Positions 1 through 6,343 of a DNA stretch of 64,000 nucleotides are shown here, piece by piece. Source of the DNA: Mycobacterium aquaticum. Its GTDB lineage: Bacteria > Actinomycetota > Actinomycetes > Mycobacteriales > Mycobacteriaceae. A program made the position numbers and the translations under genes. Position 1 is the stretch's first letter. Every line of letters starts with the position of its first letter. The notes beneath the pieces were generated by a model. It saw only the letters and a program-made list of their open reading frames with translations, did not search any database and had not been told where the DNA came from. The DNA is taken from positions 1 to 64,000 of the forward strand of contig NZ_MVHF01000018.1 of the NCBI RefSeq assembly GCF_002086485.1, given 5' to 3'.

Positions 1-117
1 CATCGCGGCCACCACCCCCGACCCCCGGTAAGACATACCGAAGCCCCCGATCAACCGCTCAATTTCGCAACAACCCGATCTGCCGAAAAGTCGTGTCACA
101 ACTGGCCGTTCGGCATG

Positions 118-720
118 TCAGGGGCGAGGCAACGAGTAGAGCGCCATGCGCCGGTTGGACATGTCGTGCTCACCGAGGAACGTGCATCCCGCCCACTCAC
201 AGAGCCGGCGGGCCCCGACGTTGCGGTGATCCGGGTCGAACATGATGCGCCGGCAGTTCGGCTCGAGTTCGAAGACGCTGGCGACGATGCGCGGCAGCAG
301 GAACGCGGCGAGGCCACGGTTGACGTACCGCAGGTCGGCGATTGCCGCGTGAATGCCGATGTCGTCGGGTTCTGCGGCATACCGGGGTGCGATGGAATCC
401 TTCGCGGCGCGATACAGCTCGATGTAGCCGACGGGTTCGCCGTTGAAGCTGCCGATGAAGGGGCGGGAGTAGTCACCGTCGACCTGGGCCTGCAGATGAC
501 GCCGCCAGCGCTCGGGCGGCCAGTCGTATTCCCAGGCCTCGACCAGGTGCGGACGGTTCATCCACTCCGACACCAGCTCGGCGTCGGCGTCCGGGTCGGC
601 CGGCCGGATCGCGTACGGATCGGCCACGATCGGGGTGGGCGGCGCCGCCACGGCCCGCACCGCGTCGGATATGTCGGTCAGTTCGCGCTTGAGGATGGGC
701 GCGTCGTCGATCTCGGTCAT
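118..720 (-). CDS. mbtK: MbtK-type lysine N6-acyltransferase (mycobactin side chain)
   Basis: GNAT-fold protein of 200 aa that in mycobacteria transfers a long acyl chain to the N6-amino group of a lysine building block during mycobactin siderophore synthesis. The sequence follows the M. tuberculosis Rv1347c family closely as I remember it: SEWMNRPHL (51-59), EYDWP (64-68), HAAIADL (124-130), NRGL, FDPDHRN (161-167) and CEWAGC. The residues matching the catalytic His and Asp of that family are His124 and Asp162, 38 residues apart as expected. It stands without other mbt genes inside the window, although neighbours could lie beyond the left edge. An IdeR-like iron box sits just upstream, so iron repression is likely. 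The ATG at 720 is the only start that keeps the whole family N-terminus. Confidence 0.9.
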   Translation of the reverse strand: MTEIDDAPILKRELTDISDAVRAVAAPPTPIVADPYAIRPADPDADAELVSEWMNRPHLVEAWEYDWPPERWRRHLQAQVDGDYSRPFIGSFNGEPVGYIELYRAAKDSIAPRYAAEPDDIGIHAAIADLRYVNRGLAAFLLPRIVASVFELEPNCRRIMFDPDHRNVGARRLCEWAGCTFLGEHDMSNRRMALYSLPRP

Positions 721-746
721 TTGATCGCCGAGCCTACCGCAGAAAG

Positions 747-765
747 TGAGGGTAGGTTTACCTAC
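747..765. promoter_or_regulatory. IdeR-like iron box upstream of mbtK
   Basis: TGAGGGTAGGTTTACCTAC matches 14 of 19 positions of the DtxR/IdeR consensus TTAGGTTAGGCTAACCTAA. It contains a perfect short palindrome GGTAGGT-TT-ACCTACC. It lies 27 bp before the mbtK start and touches the stop codon of the upstream DUF488 gene, so it can control mbtK independently. Binding by IdeR is inferred from the match and from the siderophore function. Confidence 0.62.
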
Positions 766-1133
766 CTTCGACCGGGTGAGAGCAGCTTCGCCAGCACCAC
801 CAGATGACTCAGTTCCACCTCACGGGTCGCCGTCACCAATGTGAGCGAACCCTTGCTCACCATGTCCCGCAATTCATCAAACGCCTGGGCAGCCGGCGAG
901 GTCTCCAACTCCGCGGTATAGCGGGCGGCGAATTCGTCGAACAGCTCGGCTTGGTGGTTGTACCAGTGCCGCAGTTCGGTGGACGGCGCAACGTCAGGCA
1001 GCCAATGCCCGACCCGCGGATCGGTCTTGCGGATCCCCCGCGGCCACAGCCGGTCCACCAGTACCCGGGTCCCCTCGTCAGGCGCCGGTTCCTCATACAC
1101 CCGCGCCAACCGGATCTGATGTTTCGCTGCCAT
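762..1133 (-). CDS. DUF488 family protein
   Basis: A 123 aa soluble protein with the DUF488 signature: RVYEEPAPDEGTRVLVDRLWPRG near the N-terminus (about 10-33), then HWYNHQAELFDEFAARY and a C-terminal TLVTATREVELSHLVVL strand-helix. The biochemical role of DUF488 is not established. The start chosen is the ATG at 1133, which begins MAAKHQIRL; longer upstream reading is a shadow of the divergent genes. It is read toward mbtK, whose iron box overlaps the last codons of this gene. No promoter of its own was recognised in the 19 bp that separate it from the divergent small gene. Confidence 0.82.
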   Translation of the reverse strand: MAAKHQIRLARVYEEPAPDEGTRVLVDRLWPRGIRKTDPRVGHWLPDVAPSTELRHWYNHQAELFDEFAARYTAELETSPAAQAFDELRDMVSKGSLTLVTATREVELSHLVVLAKLLSPGRR

Positions 1134-1152
1134 CACATGCGATGGTAGGAGC

Positions 1153-1353
1153 ATGGATGTCAGTCGCGTTGCCGATCTGGTGCGCTGGGAGGATTCCGGT
1201 GCGCACTGGCAGGTGATCGCCCGCACTGCCGACAGCATCACCATCGCACTGCTGCGGTGCGACGGCGGTGAGGAGGTCGAGCGGTTCACCTCTTCCGATC
1301 CCCGCCTGCTCGAATTCGTCGGCGCCAGGACCGGCAGCGAGGACTCCAGGTGA
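1153..1353 (+). CDS. small conserved hypothetical protein
   Basis: A 66 aa protein, MDVSRVADLVRWEDSG onward, with no membrane segment and an acidic composition. A good ribosome binding site (TAGGAG) precedes the ATG. Codon use has the strong third-position GC typical of the neighbours, which supports real coding. It starts 19 bp from the divergent DUF488 start and ends 21 bp before the patatin gene, so it probably shares that transcript. I do not recognise a function. Confidence 0.6.
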   Translation: MDVSRVADLVRWEDSGAHWQVIARTADSITIALLRCDGGEEVERFTSSDPRLLEFVGARTGSEDSR

Positions 1354-1374
1354 TCACCGAAGCAGGCCGGTGAC

Positions 1375-3066
1375 ATGGAACTTCCGTTGCCGGATGCGGT
1401 CCTGAGCCGGCTGGCTCGGCGCTCTGCCCCACCGGAAATCGCCGAAGAGGCGGTGGATCTGGTCGACGAAGGCGACGACACCGCCTTGGCGGAAGCCGCG
1501 GCACCGCCGACCGCCGAGCCCGCCCTGCTGCTGCAGAAGATGGAAAACCGGCTGATCCGGCTCACCCTGGCCGATCCCGACGTGCTGACCGACGCAGAGT
1601 TGCGCAGACTGCGCTACATCCTGAACTTCGCCCGGCTGGGCGACTTCGAACCTGGTGCTGCAGGCCCGAACGGAATACGCGGACGGGGCGACATCGCGGT
1701 CGGTGCACAGTTGGGCCCGTGGCGATCACGGGTCATCGACGCGCTACACGGCCCGCTTCGCGAAGAGCGCGACGCCGTCACCGCGCTGACCACGGCGCGC
1801 GAGGCACTGGCCGGCCTGGCCGACGACCAGGCCGAGCAGCGCGACCTGCTCATCGAGCGACACCGCAACGACTTCTCGCCGGCCGAACTGGATTCCGAAG
1901 TCGGATACAAGAAACTGGTGACAGTCCTCGGCGGTGGCGGCGGTGCGGGATTCGTCTACATCGGCGGCATGCAGCGGCTGCTGCACGAGGGACATGTCCC
2001 CGATTACATGCTCGGGTCGTCCTTCGGAGCGATCATCGGCGCGGTGGTCGGGCGCACGCTACCCGTGCCGATCGACGAGTACGTCGAGTGGGCCAAGACC
2101 GTGTCCTACCGCGCGATCCTCGGCTCTGAACGGCTACGTCGCAGGCACGGACTGACCGGCATGTTCTCGCTGCGCTTCGACGCATTCGCGCACACCATGT
2201 TCAGCCGCTCGGATGGCGAGCGGATGCGCATGTCGGACATGGCGATTCCGTTCGACGCCGTGGTGGCCGGGGTGCGCAAACGGTCGTTCGCCGCGCTGCC
2301 GTCGCGGTTCCGCCGCCCGGAACTGGCCGGGCTGCGCCTGCTGCCCATGCTGCCGGTGGGTATCGGTCCCCTGGTCGCGGCGCGCATGTGGCAGGTGGCC
2401 GCGTTCATCGATTCCCGCGTGGTGAAGCCGATCGTCGTCGGCGGTGACGACTTGACCCGCGAATTCAACGTCGTCGACGCCGCGTCGTTCTCCTCGGCGA
2501 TTCCGGGCGTGTTGCATCACGAGACGAACGACCCACGGATGGAACCGATCCTGGACGCGCTCTGCCAGAGCCACGACGTCGCGGCGCTCGTCGACGGCGG
2601 CGCGGCCAGCAATGTGCCGATCGAATTGGCGTGGAAACGCGTGCGCGATGGGCGGTTGGGCACCCGCAACGCCTGCTACCTGGCGTTCGACTGCTTCCAT
2701 CCGCAGTGGGATCCGAGGCATCTGTGGCTCGTGCCGATCACGCAGGCCGTGCAGCTGCAGATGGTGCGTAACGCGCCCTATGCCGATCACCTCATCCGCT
2801 TCGGGCCGACCCTCTCGCCGGTCAATCTTGCGCCGTCGATCGCCACCATCGACCGCGCGTGCGAATGGGGCCGCAACAGCGTCGACGCCGCGATCCCGCT
2901 GACATCGGCGCTGCTGCAACCGATCTGGTGGGCGGGCGACAAACCGCCCGTCACCCGTGCCCGTAAGACGCTGGTCAAGTCGGTCGCGTCACCGATGAGT
3001 GCGGTGATGTCGGCCATTCAACTGCCGACCGGGTTCGCGCGCTGGCGCAACCGTCATCTGACCTGA
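1375..3066 (+). CDS. patatin-like phospholipase with N-terminal extension
   Basis: A 563 aa protein with a patatin hydrolase domain from about 180 to 470 and a 180-residue helical N-terminal region. Visible patatin features are the glycine-rich oxyanion loop GGGGGAGF (186-193), the nucleophile elbow GSSFG with Ser216, and the catalytic Asp in DGGAASNVP (Asp407). Patatins hydrolyse acyl esters of phospholipids or neutral lipids through a Ser-Asp dyad. No signal peptide or transmembrane segment is obvious, so action at the inner face of the membrane or on lipid bodies is plausible. It lies 21 bp after the small gene 1153-1353. The substrate cannot be read from the sequence. Confidence 0.85.
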   Translation: MELPLPDAVLSRLARRSAPPEIAEEAVDLVDEGDDTALAEAAAPPTAEPALLLQKMENRLIRLTLADPDVLTDAELRRLRYILNFARLGDFEPGAAGPNGIRGRGDIAVGAQLGPWRSRVIDALHGPLREERDAVTALTTAREALAGLADDQAEQRDLLIERHRNDFSPAELDSEVGYKKLVTVLGGGGGAGFVYIGGMQRLLHEGHVPDYMLGSSFGAIIGAVVGRTLPVPIDEYVEWAKTVSYRAILGSERLRRRHGLTGMFSLRFDAFAHTMFSRSDGERMRMSDMAIPFDAVVAGVRKRSFAALPSRFRRPELAGLRLLPMLPVGIGPLVAARMWQVAAFIDSRVVKPIVVGGDDLTREFNVVDAASFSSAIPGVLHHETNDPRMEPILDALCQSHDVAALVDGGAASNVPIELAWKRVRDGRLGTRNACYLAFDCFHPQWDPRHLWLVPITQAVQLQMVRNAPYADHLIRFGPTLSPVNLAPSIATIDRACEWGRNSVDAAIPLTSALLQPIWWAGDKPPVTRARKTLVKSVASPMSAVMSAIQLPTGFARWRNRHLT

Positions 3067-3069
3067 TCG

Positions 3070-3813
3070 CTATCCGCGGCGAGGCGGCCACACCGGCGCG
3101 CCGAGTTCGCGCGAGACCGTGCGTGCGGTATCCCGCAGCGCGTCGACGGCCTCAGGGTCCAACGGCCAACGCGCCGCGGGGACCACCAGTGCGATCGCGC
3201 CCGCCGCATCGCCCGATGCATCGAAAACGGTTGCCGCAACGGAACACTCCCCGAGCACGGCCTCTTCGGCCTCGGTGGCGATGCCGGTGCCGCGGATCTG
3301 GGCGAGTTGGGTGGCGAGCTCGGCGGCGTCGGTGACGGTCTCACCCGTCATACCGCACAGCTCCCCTGACGGATAGTCGGCCGCGTAGGCCAGCAGCGCC
3401 TTGCCCAGCGCGCTGGCATGGGCGGGGATCACGATGCCGACCTCGGGCATCTGCCGGGTGCCGTCGGGACGCGGTTCGTGCGCCACCACCACGACCTCAT
3501 CGAACAACAGCACCCCGGTGCGCACCGCACAACCGGTGCGGCGGGCCAGCCCTTCCGTCCAGACCGCGACCCGCGACCGTAGTTCGAGCGTGTCCAGATA
3601 GACGTTGCCCATCCGCAGCGTCGCGGGGCCAAGTCGGTACCGGCCGGAATCCAGCTCCTGCTGCACCATGCCGTGCGCCAGCAACGTGCGCACCAAGCCG
3701 TGCACCGTCGATGGCGCGAGCTCGATCGCCGAGGCGATCTCCCCCAGACTCATCCGCCGACCGCCTTGCAGCACCGTGAGGATGCGAAGGGCGCGATCCA
3801 CCGCCTGAATCAC
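3070..3813 (-). CDS. IclR-family transcriptional regulator of the glycerol/dihydroxyacetone locus
   Basis: A 247 aa regulator with an N-terminal winged helix (IQAVDRALRIL, SLGEIASAIELAPSTVHGLVRTL, about 2-60) and a C-terminal IclR effector domain (about 75-240). The start chosen is a GTG at 3813 because GAGGAGG lies 5 bases upstream; an in-frame ATG further up at 3879 would add a cysteine-rich leader and has no good binding site. It diverges from the MIP channel-dhaKLM operon, and a perfect inverted repeat lies between them, so it very probably senses a C3 metabolite and controls that operon and itself. It converges with the patatin gene, stop to stop. Confidence 0.85.
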   Translation of the reverse strand: MIQAVDRALRILTVLQGGRRMSLGEIASAIELAPSTVHGLVRTLLAHGMVQQELDSGRYRLGPATLRMGNVYLDTLELRSRVAVWTEGLARRTGCAVRTGVLLFDEVVVVAHEPRPDGTRQMPEVGIVIPAHASALGKALLAYAADYPSGELCGMTGETVTDAAELATQLAQIRGTGIATEAEEAVLGECSVAATVFDASGDAAGAIALVVPAARWPLDPEAVDALRDTARTVSRELGAPVWPPRRG

Positions 3814-3874
3814 GACGACCTCCTCGTGGGCGAAGACGCTCTTGTGCTCACAGCAGCATAAGCGTATGTTCCAG

Positions 3875-3901
3875 ATCACATTCGATAATGTCGAATGTGA
3901 T
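3875..3901. promoter_or_regulatory. perfect 11-bp inverted repeat, probable IclR operator
   Basis: ATCACATTCGA and TCGAATGTGAT are exact reverse complements separated by 5 bases (TAATG). The site lies in the 151 bp between the divergent IclR gene and the MIP channel gene. Its core, ATTCGATAATGTCGAAT, has the size of known IclR-family operators. Function is inferred from position and symmetry. Confidence 0.6.
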
Positions 3902-3964
3902 GCGAGATAGCCGATTCGCAGTCGGTAAGCGTTGTGTCACATCCCAACCCCTGGAGCGCACGAC

Positions 3965-4717
3965 ATGGACGATCCGTCAATCACCCAAAAACTCGCCGCG
4001 GAGGCCTTCGGCACCGCGTTCCTGGTATTCATCGGCGTGGGATCGGTACCCGCGACCATCATCATCAACGGTCATGCGCCGTTCACCATGGCCGATCTCG
4101 GCGTGATCTCCTTCGCGTTCGCGACGGTCGTCGTCGCAACCGTCTACGCGCTCGGGCACATCTCCGGCAACCACATCAATCCGGCGGTCACCCTCGGTCT
4201 GGCCGTGACCGGCCGGTTCCCATGGTCCCGCGTTCCGGCCTACATCGCCGCGCAACTCGTCGGCGCAACCGTCGGGGCCGCAGCGATCCTCGGCGTACTG
4301 GGCACGCGCGCGCGAGACGCCGGGCTGGGCATCGCCACCTACAGCGGCGACATCAGTGCCGTACAGGCGTTTTTCGCGGAGTTCGTGGGTACGTTCATAC
4401 TCGTGTTCACCGTCTTCGGCGTGATACATCGCAAGGCGTCGGCAGGATTTGCCGGGGTGGCCATCGGCTTCGTCGTGTTCGCTGCGATCATCCCGCTGGC
4501 ACCGACGACGGGTGCCTCGATCAACCCGGCCCGGACCTTCGGGCCCATGCTCGTCCAGCAGATCGCCGGCGGCTCGGTGGCCTGGCACCAACTGCCGGTG
4601 TATCTCGCCGCGGAATTCCTCGCCGGCGCGCTCGCCGCACTGTCCTACGCCGCGATCTCGCGCACCCGCGCCGACACCGCCAAAATCTCCGTCCACGCAG
4701 CACCGACCGCAGTCTGA
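3965..4717 (+). CDS. glpF: MIP-family channel, probable glycerol/dihydroxyacetone facilitator
   Basis: A 250 aa channel protein with six predicted membrane helices and the two half-helix motifs of the major intrinsic protein family: HISGNHINPAVT in the first half and GASINPART in the second. It opens the dha operon, so uptake of glycerol or dihydroxyacetone is the natural role. One caution: classical glycerol facilitators have an Asp directly after the second NPAR, whereas here it is Thr, as in many water channels; the substrate is therefore inferred from context rather than from the pore. Start at the ATG 3965, preceded by GGAG; an upstream ATG at 3932 is in frame but has no binding site. 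It ends 11 bp before dhaK. Confidence 0.82.
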   Translation: MDDPSITQKLAAEAFGTAFLVFIGVGSVPATIIINGHAPFTMADLGVISFAFATVVVATVYALGHISGNHINPAVTLGLAVTGRFPWSRVPAYIAAQLVGATVGAAAILGVLGTRARDAGLGIATYSGDISAVQAFFAEFVGTFILVFTVFGVIHRKASAGFAGVAIGFVVFAAIIPLAPTTGASINPARTFGPMLVQQIAGGSVAWHQLPVYLAAEFLAGALAALSYAAISRTRADTAKISVHAAPTAV

Positions 4718-4728
4718 GGAGCCGAATT

Positions 4729-5727
4729 GTGAAGAAACTGATAAACGATCCCGCCGACGTCGTCGCCGAGTCGCTTCGCGGCATGGCCCTGGCGCACCCG
4801 GAACTGCGTGTCGACCACGCCAACCGCATTGTCTACCGCGGTGATGCCCCGGTCGCGGGCAAGGTCGGTTTGATATCGGGCGGCGGATCCGGGCACGAAC
4901 CGCTGCACGCCGGTTTCGTCGGCCGCGGCATGCTCGACGCTGCCTGTGCCGGTGAGGTTTTCACCTCACCGGTACCCGACCAGATGCTCGAGGCGACGAC
5001 CAAGGTCGACGCTGGCGCCGGCGTGCTGCACATCGTGAAGAACTACACCGGTGACGTGATGAACTTCGAGATGGCCGCCGAACTGGCTGCCGCCGACGGC
5101 ATCACGGTCGAGTCGGTCGTCGTCGACGACGACGTCGCGGTGCAGGACAGCACCTTCACCGCCGGTCGGCGCGGCGTCGGCGCCACCGTGCTGGTCGAGA
5201 AGATCGCCGGGGCCGCGGCCGACGAGGGCAGGCCGCTGGCCGAAGTCGCCGAGGTGGCGCGCCGGGTCAATGCCGCATCCCGCAGCATGGGTGTCGCGTT
5301 GACGTCGGGCACGGTTCCCGCGGTCGGCCACCCGACGTTCGAGCTGTCCGACACCGAGATCGAGCTCGGCATCGGCATTCACGGCGAACCCGGCAGGCAG
5401 CGTGTGCCGCTGCAACCCGCCCGCGCCGTCGCCGAACTCCTGGTCGAACCCATCTTGTCCGACCTCGACTTCACCGGCGTGGACCCGGTCGTGTTGTTCC
5501 TCAACAGCATGGGTGCCACGCCCCTGATCGAGCTGTACGTGATGTACGCAGAAGTGGCGGCCATCCTGGAGAAGGCGGGCGTGCAGATCGCGCGCTCGCT
5601 CGTCGGGCCGTACATCACGAGCTTGGACATGGCAGGCTGCTCGGTCACCCTGCTACGCGCTGACGACGAATTGCTGCGGCTGTGGGACCACCCGGTCGAC
5701 ACACCCGCGTTGCGGAGAGGATGCTGA
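4729..5727 (+). CDS. dhaK: dihydroxyacetone kinase subunit DhaK
   Basis: A 332 aa subunit that binds dihydroxyacetone covalently for phosphorylation by DhaL. The GGGSGHEP loop (51-58, His56) and GIGIHGEPG with His218, the residue that forms the hemiaminal with substrate in this family, are both present. Length and motifs match the PEP-dependent (three-subunit) type rather than the ATP-dependent fused kinases. The start is a GTG at 4729 with GAGGAG overlapping the stop of the channel gene. The next gene, dhaL, starts one base after the stop, so the two are translationally coupled. Confidence 0.93.
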   Translation: MKKLINDPADVVAESLRGMALAHPELRVDHANRIVYRGDAPVAGKVGLISGGGSGHEPLHAGFVGRGMLDAACAGEVFTSPVPDQMLEATTKVDAGAGVLHIVKNYTGDVMNFEMAAELAAADGITVESVVVDDDVAVQDSTFTAGRRGVGATVLVEKIAGAAADEGRPLAEVAEVARRVNAASRSMGVALTSGTVPAVGHPTFELSDTEIELGIGIHGEPGRQRVPLQPARAVAELLVEPILSDLDFTGVDPVVLFLNSMGATPLIELYVMYAEVAAILEKAGVQIARSLVGPYITSLDMAGCSVTLLRADDELLRLWDHPVDTPALRRGC

Positions 5728-5728
5728 C

Positions 5729-6343
5729 ATGGATCTGGATCGACTCACCGCCTGGGTCCGCGAGTTCGCCCGGCTGATCGCCGAAAATGCCCAGTATCTC
5801 AGCGATCTGGACGCTGCGATCGGCGACGCTGACCATGGCATCAACATGGATCGCGGGATGACGGCCGTGGTGGCCGCGCTCGACGACCCACCACCGGCCG
5901 ACGCCGGCGCGTTGTGCAAACAGGTCGGCATGACCTTGGTGAAATCTGTCGGCGGCGCAAGTGGGCCGCTGTACGGCACCTTCTTCCTGCGCATGGCGCC
6001 CACGATGGGCGCCGACAGCGCAGATTTCGCCGCGGCGTTGCACGCCGGCGTCGAAGGCGTCGTCCAGCGGGGCCGTGCCGAAGCCGGCGACAAGACAATG
6101 TTCGACGCGCTCGCACCCGCCCTCGACGCCCTCGACGCCGCACTCGCGTCGGGCGCCGACCTGGCCAAGGCACTGACCGAAGCCGCAACTGCCGCCGAAA
6201 AGGGCAGGGACGCCACCGAATCCATGGTGGCCCGCAAGGGGCGCGCCAGCTATCTGGGACAACGCAGCGTCGGGCACATCGACCCGGGAGCCACGTCGGC
6301 AGCATTGCTGATCGGTGCCGCCGCGACGGCGGTGGGCACGTGA
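5729..6343 (+). CDS. dhaL: dihydroxyacetone kinase ADP-binding subunit DhaL
   Basis: A 204 aa helical-barrel subunit that carries a tightly bound ADP/ATP, accepts phosphate from DhaM and gives it to dihydroxyacetone on DhaK. The metal-binding aspartates sit in DLDAAIGDADHG (26-37; Asp28, Asp33, Asp35), and the nucleotide-binding GGASGPLYG and the C-terminal GRASYLGQRSVGHIDPGA are conserved. It follows dhaK by one base and overlaps dhaM by four (GTGA). There is no sign of fusion or truncation. Confidence 0.93.
   Translation: MDLDRLTAWVREFARLIAENAQYLSDLDAAIGDADHGINMDRGMTAVVAALDDPPPADAGALCKQVGMTLVKSVGGASGPLYGTFFLRMAPTMGADSADFAAALHAGVEGVVQRGRAEAGDKTMFDALAPALDALDAALASGADLAKALTEAATAAEKGRDATESMVARKGRASYLGQRSVGHIDPGATSAALLIGAAATAVGT

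Noticed and set aside
1..117. Sequence left of mbtK
   Set aside because: Too short to judge; no gene end, hairpin or repeat could be supported.
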